DNA from: Pacificispira spongiicola
GTDB taxonomy: Bacteria > Pseudomonadota > Alphaproteobacteria > UBA8366 > Aestuariispiraceae
Direction of reading: 5' to 3'
NCBI RefSeq assembly: GCF_012926505.1
Contig: NZ_JABBNT010000005.1
Span: 124,001-188,000 of the forward strand
DNA length: 64,000 bases
The notes under the pieces were generated by a model. That model saw only the letters and a list, made by a program, of their open reading frames with translations. It had not been told where the DNA came from and searched no databases. The position numbers and the translations under genes were made by a program. This document shows, piece by piece, positions 8,745 to 17,369 of this stretch. Positions within the stretch are counted from its first letter, which is position 1. Each line of letters starts with the position of its first letter.

Positions 8745-8821
8745 GACATATCCCGTCGATAACTATTTCTCAAATCACCTCACATTCGCCATTCTTGCGA
8801 TCATTTTAAAGGACGGTATCC

Positions 8822-9943
8822 ATGGTTGGTGATTTGGAGGGGTTGTTCGTTGTTTCCGTCGAACAGGCGGTGGCGGCCCCTTATTTGACAGGCAGACTGG
8901 CGGAGGCCGGTGCCCGTGTCGTGAAGGTCGAACGCCCGGAAGGCGACTTCGCCCGGAATTACGATCACCTCGTCCATGGGGAAAGCGCCTATTTCGTCTG
9001 GCTGAACCGCGGGAAGGAATCGGTGTGTCTGAACCTGAAGGACGCCGCCGACGCGCAGCTCATGCATGCAATGATCGCGAAGGCCGATATCTTCGTCCAG
9101 AATCTGGCCCCCGGCGCCATAGAAAAGCTGGGCTTTGCCGCCGACGCGCTGCGGAAAAAGAACCCGCGTCTGATCACCGTCTCGATTTCCGGTTACGGCG
9201 ATAACGGCCCCTATCGGAACTACAAGGCCTATGACCTGCTGATTCAGGCGGAAAGCGGCTTATCTTCGATCACCGGCAATCCGGCGGGCTCGGCGCGTGT
9301 TGGTGTTTCGGTTTGCGATATTTCCGCCGGGATGACCGCACACCAATCCGTTCTTCAAGCGTTGTACGCGCGCGAACGCACCGGCAAAGGACGCCACATC
9401 GCGGTATCGCTGTTCCATGCGCTGGGCGACTGGATGAACGTGCCATATCTGCAATATGTCTATGGCGGCAAGACCCCGGACCGCCCCGGATTGAACCACC
9501 CGACCATCGCACCCTATGGCGCCTATCCAACGCGCGACGGCAAGGAAATCCTGATTGCCATTCAGAACGAACGGGAATGGGTCGTTTTCTGTGACACGAT
9601 CCTGGGACAGGCGTCAGTCGCCACGGATCCGCGCTTTTCCAGCAACAGCAACCGCGTCGCGAACCGCCCAGCCTTAAATGAAATCGTCACCGCCGCCTTC
9701 GTGCAGCACGATCAGGATGTGCTGGCGGACATGCTACTGAAGGCCCGCATCGCTTTCGGGCGGATCAACGGCATGGAGGATCTGCAATCCCATCCGCAAA
9801 ATCGGTATGTCGACGCCGAAACGCCGACCGGCCCGGTCCGGCTGCTCGCTCCCGGCGCCCTGGTGGACGGAAACTCGCCGGAATTCGGACCGGTCCCGGC
9901 CCTTGGCGAACATACCGATGCGGTGAAGCGAGAATTTTCCTAA
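8822..9943 (+). CDS. CaiB/BaiF family CoA-transferase (class III)
   Basis: 373 residues. Family features include GARVVKVERPEGDFAR (about 30-45), NLAPGAIEKLGF (94-105), SISGYGDNGPYR (121-132) and VSVCDISAGM (162-171), in which D166 sits at the catalytic Asp position of formyl-CoA transferase. The enzyme would move CoA from a donor such as succinyl-CoA to a carboxylic acid. AAAGGA lies before the ATG. It is divergent from LysR and provides the activation step expected upstream of the MaoC hydratase and CoA lyase. Itaconate and mesaconate are good candidates, but this is context inference. Confidence 0.82.
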   Translation: MVGDLEGLFVVSVEQAVAAPYLTGRLAEAGARVVKVERPEGDFARNYDHLVHGESAYFVWLNRGKESVCLNLKDAADAQLMHAMIAKADIFVQNLAPGAIEKLGFAADALRKKNPRLITVSISGYGDNGPYRNYKAYDLLIQAESGLSSITGNPAGSARVGVSVCDISAGMTAHQSVLQALYARERTGKGRHIAVSLFHALGDWMNVPYLQYVYGGKTPDRPGLNHPTIAPYGAYPTRDGKEILIAIQNEREWVVFCDTILGQASVATDPRFSSNSNRVANRPALNEIVTAAFVQHDQDVLADMLLKARIAFGRINGMEDLQSHPQNRYVDAETPTGPVRLLAPGALVDGNSPEFGPVPALGEHTDAVKREFS

Positions 9944-9973
9944 CCCCCGCTTCACGCGCGCGTTGCCGTTCTA

Positions 9974-11593
9974 TCAGCCTACCAGTTCTTCAAACAAACG
10001 CGCCACGGCTTCCGCCCCCGGATCGTTATGGCCGATCAGATTTTCCGCTGAAATATAGCTCGCTCGTCCGGCGCGGGCCTTGTCGATCTTCGCCGTCGCA
10101 TCCGCACCGGCGCGTGCCGCCGTGGCCGCCGCCGCAACACCGTCCGATAGCGCGTCCAAGGCAGGCGCAAGAGCGTCGATCATGGTCCGGTCGCCGGGTG
10201 CGGCGCCACCGACTTCCTGAATACGCTGCAATCCGGCTTTCAGCGCCCCGATCATGTCCTGACCGTTCGCGGAGGCATCGCCCGCCGCCGCAAAGAAGAT
10301 CGCCAGCAATACACCGGACGACCCGCCCATGGTCTGGCTCAATTCCAACCCGATGGCCCGATACAATTGCGTGGTATCGGCCTGCGGCAAGCGGTCGAGC
10401 GCTTGGATCAAGGCACGTGCCGCCGTGGCGAGCGTGCTTCCCGTATCGCCGTCCCCGGATTTCTGATCCAGGGCATTCAGGTCCGACTCTGCCGCAATGA
10501 GAATGCGACAGCAGCGTTCGATGAAATCGCGACTTTCCGCGTTTTGGGAGGGCATCGGCGCGATCGGTGCCAACCCGTCCGGCAGCGGCAGGACAGCCAC
10601 CTGTCCCACCGCATGACAACCGGGCCATGCGGTCGGCGCGACCGGGGACAGCAACGCGCTTTCCTCCGCCTTGCCGACCGGCAGCAGAGAGATTGAAAAG
10701 CCGCGCATATCAAGGGAGGTCATCATCGGCGCCGGGCCGATCATCCACCGAATTTGCCCGCCGATACGGGATTTGTGCAGTTCTTCCGCCAGCACCGCCA
10801 TTTCAAGGGGCGTCGTGCTGCCCAGATTGTTGACCAGGGCGACATGCGGGCCGGGACCGATATGCGGCGCCAGCTTTTCGACGACCATGTCCATGGCGTC
10901 CTTCGCATTGGCGAAATCGACCTGTTCAACGCCGGGTTCGCCGTGAATGCCCAGTCCCAGTTCGGCTTTCCCTTCCGGAATGCGGTTGTCCTTGGGCGAC
11001 CCCGGAATGGTGCAGGAATCCAGGGACATACCGATAGAGGAAACACCCGCGATGACCTTCGCAGCAGTACTTGTCACTGTGTCAAGGTCCGCTCCCTGCT
11101 CCGCCAAAGCCCCCGCGATCTTATGAACGAACAGGGTTCCCGCAACACCGCGCGCCTGCGGCAGGTCGGGCAACGCCACGTCGTCATCGATGATGACCAT
11201 ATTGACCTTCAGCCCCTGGGCACGGGCGCGTTCCGCCGCCAGCCCGAAGTTCAGTCGATCCCCGGTATAGTTCTTTACGATCAGAAGGCACCCCGCCTTC
11301 CCCGTTACGGCAAGAATACCCGCCAGAACCGCATCCACCGACGGGGAGGCAAAGACCTCGCCACAGACCGCCGCGGTCAGCATCCCCTGCCCGACGAACC
11401 CCGCATGGCTGGGCTCATGCCCCGATCCGCCGCCGGAAACGAGCGCAACCTTCGACCGATCCCAATCGGTTCGGACGACGACCTTGATATGCGGATACCC
11501 GTCCAGACGCGCCAAGCGACCGCCCGCCGTTCTCAACGTTCCGTCGATCGCTTCGGTAACCAGGCTTTCCTTGGTATTGATGAATTGTTTCAT
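9974..11593 (-). CDS. ATP-dependent dihydroxyacetone kinase (DhaK-DhaL fusion)
   Basis: 539 residues. The DhaK part (about 1-330) has ALVSGGGSGHEPSHAGFVG, the substrate-binding loop with its conserved His, and a second His in LGIHGEPG, where dihydroxyacetone is held covalently. The DhaL nucleotide domain (about 350-539) has SGDGDTGSTLATAA with the Mg-binding Asp residues and MGGSSGVLLAIFF. This is the single-chain, ATP-using type, not the PTS-dependent one. It is the last gene of the ABC importer operon, 11 bp after an ATPase gene, so the imported compound is probably dihydroxyacetone, glycerol or something converted to a triose. Confidence 0.92.
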   Translation of the reverse strand: MKQFINTKESLVTEAIDGTLRTAGGRLARLDGYPHIKVVVRTDWDRSKVALVSGGGSGHEPSHAGFVGQGMLTAAVCGEVFASPSVDAVLAGILAVTGKAGCLLIVKNYTGDRLNFGLAAERARAQGLKVNMVIIDDDVALPDLPQARGVAGTLFVHKIAGALAEQGADLDTVTSTAAKVIAGVSSIGMSLDSCTIPGSPKDNRIPEGKAELGLGIHGEPGVEQVDFANAKDAMDMVVEKLAPHIGPGPHVALVNNLGSTTPLEMAVLAEELHKSRIGGQIRWMIGPAPMMTSLDMRGFSISLLPVGKAEESALLSPVAPTAWPGCHAVGQVAVLPLPDGLAPIAPMPSQNAESRDFIERCCRILIAAESDLNALDQKSGDGDTGSTLATAARALIQALDRLPQADTTQLYRAIGLELSQTMGGSSGVLLAIFFAAAGDASANGQDMIGALKAGLQRIQEVGGAAPGDRTMIDALAPALDALSDGVAAAATAARAGADATAKIDKARAGRASYISAENLIGHNDPGAEAVARLFEELVG

Positions 11594-11604
11594 GACGGTT
11601 CTCC

Positions 11605-12600
11605 CTAAACGATCCGCGCGCCATCGGCGTCGAAATACAAGGCGTCGCGCGGTTGAATGGCGATCCGTTCGCCGGGTTCAAGCGCGGTGTGGGGGTCAGT
11701 CAGGGTCACGATAGCGTGCCCGTCCATGGTCAGGTGCAGTCGCGATTGATCGCCCAAATGTTCCACCCGAACAACCTCCGCCGGTTTGCCTTCTCCTTGA
11801 CGGATATGTTCGGGACGCAGGCCTATGGTGGTCGCGCCGGACGGCGCGCCCGCGAAGATATCGGCGGGCAACAGATTGATGCGCGGCTGCCCCAAACGAC
11901 CGGCGACATAGATGCTTTTCGGGCTTTCGTAGATTTCCCGCGGCGATCCGAACTGTACCAGCCCGCCCTTGTCCAGAACACCGACATGGGTCGCCATGGT
12001 CATCGCTTCGATCTGGTCATGGGTCACGTACAGGATGGTCGCGCCCAGGCTAGCCTGAATGCGTTTCAATTCGATACGCAGATCGGATCGCAGTTTGGCG
12101 TCTAGGGAACTTAACGGTTCGTCCATCAGGTAGACCGACGGTTCACGGACCAGGGCGCGCCCAATCGAAACCCGCTGCATCTCCCCGCCGGAAAGCGCCG
12201 TCGCCTTGTTGTCCAGCTTATGCGCGATATGCAGTACCTCCGCCACGTCCTGAACCTTGCGCTTAATTTCGGCTTCCGGCGTTTTCAGGATGGGCGAGCG
12301 CAATGGGAAGGACAGATTGTCCCGCACCGACATATGCGGATAAAGCGAATATTGCTGAAACACCATCGCGACATTGCGCTGTGCCGGGGTATAGCCGACG
12401 ACGGAATGGTCACCGATCCGGATATCCCCGCCATCCGGCGTTTCCAAACCGGCGATCAGGCGCAGGGTCGTCGTCTTGCCCGCCCCGGTCGGTCCCAGCA
12501 GGACGACGAAGGATCCGTCCTCCACATGCATGGAAACGTCGTTGACGGCGGTGATCGATCCGAATTTCTTTGTGACGTTCGACAGGAAGACATCAGCCAT
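11605..12600 (-). CDS. ABC transporter ATP-binding protein (MalK/UgpC type), second copy
   Basis: 331 residues. Walker A GPTGAGKTT, signature LSGGEMQRV, Walker B YLMDEPLSSLD and a C-terminal TOBE-like regulatory domain (IGLRPEHIR) are present. It is an inner-membrane-associated ATPase for carbohydrate/polyol import. It overlaps the upstream ATPase gene by 8 bases. Two non-identical ATPases in one operon suggest a heterodimer, as in the rhizobial glycerol transporter GlpST, rather than the usual MalK homodimer. Confidence 0.9.
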   Translation of the reverse strand: MADVFLSNVTKKFGSITAVNDVSMHVEDGSFVVLLGPTGAGKTTTLRLIAGLETPDGGDIRIGDHSVVGYTPAQRNVAMVFQQYSLYPHMSVRDNLSFPLRSPILKTPEAEIKRKVQDVAEVLHIAHKLDNKATALSGGEMQRVSIGRALVREPSVYLMDEPLSSLDAKLRSDLRIELKRIQASLGATILYVTHDQIEAMTMATHVGVLDKGGLVQFGSPREIYESPKSIYVAGRLGQPRINLLPADIFAGAPSGATTIGLRPEHIRQGEGKPAEVVRVEHLGDQSRLHLTMDGHAIVTLTDPHTALEPGERIAIQPRDALYFDADGARIV

Positions 12601-13690
12601 GGGACAGCACTCCCTCGTTCAGGGCCGAGCGGATCGCCCGACCGGACTGATTGTCGAACAGGGTCGCCGTCGTCCCGTTGAAGGACAGGCCGACCTTGTC
12701 CCCGACTTTCGCGATTTGATCCGACGATATACGCGCCTTCACCTCGCCGTTGCTGGTCGAGAGGGTGACGATCTGGGTCGTGCCCAGATATTCGGTCGCG
12801 ATCACCTCGCCCCGATATCCGGCGGCATCGTCCAGCCGGATATGTTCCGGCCGAATGCCATAGACCATGTCGCCGTCAAACGCCTCCCGCAGTGCCGGGA
12901 TTTCGACCGCTTCGCCATGCAGATGCGCCGTGGTTGCACCGACGTCCAGGCTTTCATGAAACCGTAGAAAATTCATCGGCGGGGAGCCGATAAAGTCCGC
13001 GACGAACATGGTCGCGGGTTTGTCGTAAATATCCTGCGGCGCGCCGAATTGTTCGATGACGCCGTGATTCATCACCACGATCTTGTCGCCCATCTGCATG
13101 GCCTCCAACTGATCGTGCGTGACATAGACCGTCGTCGCCCCCATCCGGTCGTGAAGCGCGCGCAGTTCTTCGGCCATATGCTCCCGGAATTCCGCGTCGA
13201 GCGCGCCCAGGGGTTCGTCCATCAGGAAGCATTTCGGGTCACGGACAATAGCTCGGCCGAGGGCGACGCGCTGCCGGTCACCGCCGGAAAGCCCACTGAC
13301 CGAAGAATTCAGAATATCCTCAATCCCCAAAATGCGCGCGACTTCCGCCACCTTTTCCTTCACCTGCGCCTTGGGCATGCCCTGGCTGACAAGGGGGTAG
13401 CTGATATTCTTGCGCACATTCATATGCGGATAGAGGGCGAACATCTGAAAGACGAAGGCGATGTCGCGCTGGCTGGCCGGTTTCTGCCCGACCTCCTGCC
13501 CATCGATGTAAATTTCGCCCGACGTCGGAAGCTCCAGCCCCGCGATCATGCGCAGCGTCGTGGTCTTGCCGCAGCCCGACGGTCCCAACAGCATGAAGAA
13601 CTCCCCATCCTCGATCTTGAAGGACGAGGATTGGACCGCCGTGAAGCTGCCGAATTCCTTGCGCAGGTTTTTGATTACGATTTCGGCCAT
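12593..13690 (-). CDS. ABC transporter ATP-binding protein (MalK/UgpC type), first copy
   Basis: 365 residues with Walker A GPSGCGKTT, signature LSGGDRQRV, Walker B FLMDEPLGALD, and the His loop YVTHDQLEAMQ. A C-terminal regulatory domain contains YGIRPEHIRL. It starts 7 bp after the stop of the 67-residue membrane protein gene. It is likely the partner of the ATPase encoded just downstream in a heterodimeric pump. Confidence 0.9.
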   Translation of the reverse strand: MAEIVIKNLRKEFGSFTAVQSSSFKIEDGEFFMLLGPSGCGKTTTLRMIAGLELPTSGEIYIDGQEVGQKPASQRDIAFVFQMFALYPHMNVRKNISYPLVSQGMPKAQVKEKVAEVARILGIEDILNSSVSGLSGGDRQRVALGRAIVRDPKCFLMDEPLGALDAEFREHMAEELRALHDRMGATTVYVTHDQLEAMQMGDKIVVMNHGVIEQFGAPQDIYDKPATMFVADFIGSPPMNFLRFHESLDVGATTAHLHGEAVEIPALREAFDGDMVYGIRPEHIRLDDAAGYRGEVIATEYLGTTQIVTLSTSNGEVKARISSDQIAKVGDKVGLSFNGTTATLFDNQSGRAIRSALNEGVLSHG

Positions 13691-13697
13691 GACATCA

Positions 13698-13901
13698 CTA
13701 CTCGGGAAAATGGCTGACGACGATGAACATCACCGTGCCGACCAACAGGACAAAGAAGGAATAGGTATAGGCGACCAGTGCGAAGGGCTGCATCAGCATC
13801 ACCACGCCAAGCGCGATCAAGATCGATGCCAGCATTTCCCATGGCCCCCGGCGCAGACGGATCAGCCCTTTGATTTGGGTTTTGAAGAAGTCGATGATCA
13901 T
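13698..13901 (-). CDS. Small two-helix membrane protein in the ABC operon
   Basis: 67 residues starting MIIDFFKTQ. Two hydrophobic segments are clear, roughly 20-38 (MLASILIALGVVMLM) and 43-62 (AYTYSFFVLLVGTVMFIVV). The start is fixed by a 4-base ATGA overlap with the preceding permease stop. Its position between permeases and ATPases, in frame and with coupled translation, argues that it is a real accessory subunit. Rhizobial glycerol ABC operons also contain a small membrane protein (GlpU), but I do not recognise a shared motif and do not assign a family. Confidence 0.7.
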   Translation of the reverse strand: MIIDFFKTQIKGLIRLRRGPWEMLASILIALGVVMLMQPFALVAYTYSFFVLLVGTVMFIVVSHFPE

Positions 13902-14836
13902 TTGCGCACCGCCCCGAACGTGATCCCGCGCAACAGGTGTTTGCGCAACAGAATGGTGAAGACCATGACCGGCAGAAGGAACAGGGTCGCCCCGGCGGCA
14001 ACGGCCGGCCAATCCTGGCCGCCGACCCCGATGATGGTCGGGATGAACGGCGGGGCCGTCTGCGCCGTACCGGATGTCAGCAACACCGCGAAAGCATATT
14101 CGTTCCAGGCGAAGATCAGGCAGAAGATGGCCGTCGAGGCGATCCCCGTCGCAGCCTGCGGTAACACGACCTTGTAGAAGGCCTGAAACCGCGTATAGCC
14201 GTCGATCAGGGCCGCTTCCTCATATTCGCGAGGAATTTCGTCGATAAACCCTTTCAGCAGCCAGACCGCCAGAGACAGGTTCACCGCCGTATACAGCAGA
14301 ATCATCCCCGCATGAGTGTCCGACAGCCCGAGAGACCGGAACATCAGGAAGATTGGAATCGCCACGGCAATCGGCGGCATCATGCGGGTCGACAGGATGA
14401 AGAACAGCAAATCGTCCTTCAGCGGCACCTTGTACCGGGAAAAGGCATAGGCCGCCAACGTCCCCAGAAAGACCGACAGGAAGGTCGATCCAAACCCGAT
14501 GATGATCGAATTCAGGAACCGTTCACCGTATCGCGACGGACCGACGACCACCATGTCGTATTTCCGCACGATCTCGTCATACCAGGTTTCCGGCGGGTTT
14601 TCGGCCAGATAATCCGGCGTCTGCCGCGTCCGCGTCGTGAACAGATTCACATAGCCTTCCAGGGTCGGCTCGAAGACCGCCTTCGGCGGATAGGCGATGG
14701 CGTCGGACGGCGATTTGAAGCCGGTGGCGATGATCCACAGCAATGGCAGCAACGTGACAAGGGCATAGGTCACCACCAGGATACCGGCGATCCATTTCTG
14801 CCCGCGCGACGGCTCTGTTACGGAAAAGCCGCTCAT
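13898..14836 (-). CDS. Sugar/polyol ABC transporter permease (MalG-like)
   Basis: 312 residues with six predicted membrane segments. The cytoplasmic EAA loop is seen as EYEEAALIDGYTRFQAFYKVVLP (the central EAALIDG motif), which docks the ATPase. An N-terminal helix is followed by a periplasmic region of about 70 residues. It overlaps the MalF-like gene upstream and the small membrane protein downstream by ATGA each. Confidence 0.9.
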   Translation of the reverse strand: MSGFSVTEPSRGQKWIAGILVVTYALVTLLPLLWIIATGFKSPSDAIAYPPKAVFEPTLEGYVNLFTTRTRQTPDYLAENPPETWYDEIVRKYDMVVVGPSRYGERFLNSIIIGFGSTFLSVFLGTLAAYAFSRYKVPLKDDLLFFILSTRMMPPIAVAIPIFLMFRSLGLSDTHAGMILLYTAVNLSLAVWLLKGFIDEIPREYEEAALIDGYTRFQAFYKVVLPQAATGIASTAIFCLIFAWNEYAFAVLLTSGTAQTAPPFIPTIIGVGGQDWPAVAAGATLFLLPVMVFTILLRKHLLRGITFGAVRK

Positions 14837-15780
14837 CTTTCCTTCACCTTATTCAACGCTTTCACATAGATGGAAGCGAGCCCGAACACGGTGACGAACA
14901 GGATGATCGCATAGGCGGATGCGTAGCCCGTGCGCCATTTTTCAAACGCCTCCCGTTTCAGGTTGATGGATGTCAGTTCCGTCGTCGACCCCGGCCCGCC
15001 GCCGGTCAGCTGCACGACGAGGTCGAACATCTTGAAATTCTCGATCCCGCGGAACAGGACGGCCAGCATCAGGAAGGGCAGCACCATCGGCACCGTGATC
15101 GTCCAGAACTGCCGCCATTTAGACGCCCGGTCGCATTCCGCGGCCTCATAAATCGAATCCGGGATGGATCGCAGCCCCGCAAGGCAGATCAGCATCACGA
15201 AGGGCGTCCACATCCAGGTATCGACGATGACGATGGACCAGGGGGCCAGGGATACCTCCCCGATCATGGAGAAACTGGACGGGTCTGCGCCGGTCAGGAA
15301 GGCGATGGCGTAGTTGAACAGGCCGATCTGCGGCTGATACAGGAAGGTCCAGAAGTTCCCGACAACGGCCGGCGACAGCATCATCGGCAACACGATGATC
15401 GTCGTCCAAAGATCGTTGCCCTTGAATTTGCGGTTGATCAGCCAGGCGAGCGCGAAGCCGATCAGCACCTGAAAGAACAGCGTCCAGAATAGGAAATGCG
15501 CGGTCGCCTGCATCGTCAGCCAGATATCGCTGTCCGTCAGGATGCGTTCGTAATTGCGCAGTCCGACGAATTTCGTTTCCAGATTGGCTCGATTGACGCG
15601 GAAATTCGTGAAGCTGAGGCGGATCGTCCAGATCAGCGGGAAGATATTGACCGCCAGCAGCAGGAAGATCGTCGGGGCCACGAAGATCCAGGCAATCGTC
15701 TTATCCGATAGCCCTTTGATCTGTCGTGCCAATTTCGGCGGCGTCGCATTGGCTGCGCGCTCCATCACTGTCCCGGACAT
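14833..15780 (-). CDS. Sugar/polyol ABC transporter permease (MalF-like)
   Basis: 315 residues with six predicted membrane segments. The EAA loop appears as IYEAAECDRASKWRQFW followed by TVPMVLP. It is the first permease gene after the binding-protein gene, separated from it by 109 bp that contain a strong GC hairpin. It forms the transmembrane channel together with the MalG-like partner. Confidence 0.9.
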   Translation of the reverse strand: MSGTVMERAANATPPKLARQIKGLSDKTIAWIFVAPTIFLLLAVNIFPLIWTIRLSFTNFRVNRANLETKFVGLRNYERILTDSDIWLTMQATAHFLFWTLFFQVLIGFALAWLINRKFKGNDLWTTIIVLPMMLSPAVVGNFWTFLYQPQIGLFNYAIAFLTGADPSSFSMIGEVSLAPWSIVIVDTWMWTPFVMLICLAGLRSIPDSIYEAAECDRASKWRQFWTITVPMVLPFLMLAVLFRGIENFKMFDLVVQLTGGGPGSTTELTSINLKREAFEKWRTGYASAYAIILFVTVFGLASIYVKALNKVKER

Positions 15781-15814
15781 GAGACTGGTACCTCATTCGC
15801 TTCGAAGAAGAGAC

Positions 15815-15843
15815 GCGGGGTCCCGGCGCCCGCCGGGCCCCGC
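15815..15843 (-). other. GC-rich hairpin between binding-protein and permease genes
   Basis: On the plus strand GCGGGG-T-CCCGGC pairs with GCCGGGCCCCGC, giving a 12-bp stem with one bulge and a very short loop. No T-run follows. In ABC operons such a structure downstream of the binding-protein gene usually stabilises that part of the mRNA or partly terminates, so that more binding protein than permease is made. Confidence 0.5.
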
Positions 15844-15889
15844 GCGAGTTTACACGATCTACTTGGGCTTGAGATCGTGTTCGGTGGTC

Positions 15890-17212
15890 TTACATCTTGC
15901 CTTCGTCTTCGAAGGTTTCGGTCCAGTCTTGCACCAAACCGTCAAGCGCTTCCTTTGCCGTGCCCTGACCGGCGATCACGTAGTCATGTACGCGCTTCTG
16001 CATCGCCAGCAGCAGGTCGGCATAGGCCGGTTCCGCCCAGAAATCCTTCACGATCGCCATGGAGTCGAGGAAGGTCTGCGCATAAGGCTGGCTGGAGGCG
16101 AAGCCCGGGTCTTCCACGACCGCGCGCAGCGCCGAATAGCCGCCCAGTTCCCACCATTTCGCCTGAATTTCCGGTTGCGCGAACCATTTGATGTATTCGA
16201 GCGCCGCATCCTGGCTGTCGGAATAGGACACGACCGAAATCCCCTGCCCGCCGAGCTGCGCGAAGTGGCCGCCGGGTCCGGCCGGGTTCGGGAAATAGCC
16301 GGATTTGTCACCGCCGACATTCGCATCGGCGTTCACGCCCGGCCAGATGAAGGCGAAGTTCATCTGTAAGGCGACCTGACCGGACTTATAGGCGTCGATA
16401 TCTTCCGACATGTACCAGTCGGACGAGCCCGGAGGCGTGCAGCAATCGTACAGCGCCTTATAAAATTCGAGACCTTCAACGGCACCCGCCGAGTTCACGA
16501 ACCCTTCCAGGTCATACGGCTTGTTCGGGTTTTCGTATTCGAACCCGTAGTTATAGAGGGCGTTGGTCACACCCATCGTGATCCCTTCCGAACCGCGTTC
16601 GGTATAGATCGCGGCGCCATAAACCGTCGTACCGTCGATTTCACGGCCCTGGAAGAATTCGGCGATATCCTTCAATTCCGCCAGGGTTTTCGGCGGCTCC
16701 AGCTCACGGCCGTATTTTTCCTTATATTCCGCCCGCAGTTCCGGACGGGAGAACCAATCCTTGCGATAGGTCCAACCGACAACGTCACCGAAGGCCGGAA
16801 GGGCCCAGTAATTCGGCGTGTTCTTCGGCCATTCGGAATACCCCGTCACCGTCGCCGGGATGAAGTCGTCCATCGTGATCCCTTCTTTATCGAAGAAATC
16901 GTTCAGCTTTATGTAATGGCCGTTTTCCGCGGCGCCGCCGATCCACTGGCTGTCGCCGATCATCAGATCGCACAGCTGACCGCCGGAGTTCAATTCGTTG
17001 AGCATCCGGTCTGCGAAATTCGGCCACGGCACGAATTCGAAGCTCATCTTATGACCGGATTTGGCTTCGAAATCCTTCGACAGCTCGACCAGAGCGTTCG
17101 CCGGATCCCAGGCCGCCCAGCACAGGGTCAGGTCGTCGGCCTTCGCGGAAGGCGCGGCGAAACCGCAAGCCGCCGCCAGCGTGGCAACGGCAAGTATCTT
17201 GGTGCTCTTCAT
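15890..17212 (-). CDS. Extracellular solute-binding protein of the polyol/sugar ABC importer
   Basis: 440 residues. The start at 17212 (MKSTKILAV) is preceded by GGAGAGGAG and gives a clean Sec signal peptide ending PSAKA before DDLTL. The mature part follows the family 1 binding-protein pattern (WAAWDPANALVELSKDFEAKSG, then a long two-lobe domain). It captures the substrate in the periplasm for the downstream permeases. It is the first gene of the operon and lies behind a 14-bp palindrome at 17283-17296 that looks like a LacI-family operator. Confidence 0.9.
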   Translation of the reverse strand: MKSTKILAVATLAAACGFAAPSAKADDLTLCWAAWDPANALVELSKDFEAKSGHKMSFEFVPWPNFADRMLNELNSGGQLCDLMIGDSQWIGGAAENGHYIKLNDFFDKEGITMDDFIPATVTGYSEWPKNTPNYWALPAFGDVVGWTYRKDWFSRPELRAEYKEKYGRELEPPKTLAELKDIAEFFQGREIDGTTVYGAAIYTERGSEGITMGVTNALYNYGFEYENPNKPYDLEGFVNSAGAVEGLEFYKALYDCCTPPGSSDWYMSEDIDAYKSGQVALQMNFAFIWPGVNADANVGGDKSGYFPNPAGPGGHFAQLGGQGISVVSYSDSQDAALEYIKWFAQPEIQAKWWELGGYSALRAVVEDPGFASSQPYAQTFLDSMAIVKDFWAEPAYADLLLAMQKRVHDYVIAGQGTAKEALDGLVQDWTETFEDEGKM

Positions 17213-17282
17213 TGGGGTCTCCTCTCCCTGCGGGTCATGATTGCCCGCAGCCTCCTTTTTATCTGATAGAGGAGTCATAAAT

Positions 17283-17296
17283 GAGGTACGTACCTC
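17283..17296. promoter_or_regulatory. Perfect 14-bp palindrome, probable LacI-family operator
   Basis: GAGGTAC-GTACCTC is a perfect inverted repeat with a central CG, the typical layout of LacI/PurR-family operators. It lies about 70 bp upstream of the binding-protein start, and the LacI-type regulator is encoded immediately upstream of this region. Confidence 0.55.
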
Positions 17297-17369
17297 TTGT
17301 CAAGAAAACGAAACATGACGCCACCGTTTTCCCAGAAAACAGCAACTTTCTTACAATCGGAAGAGACGC

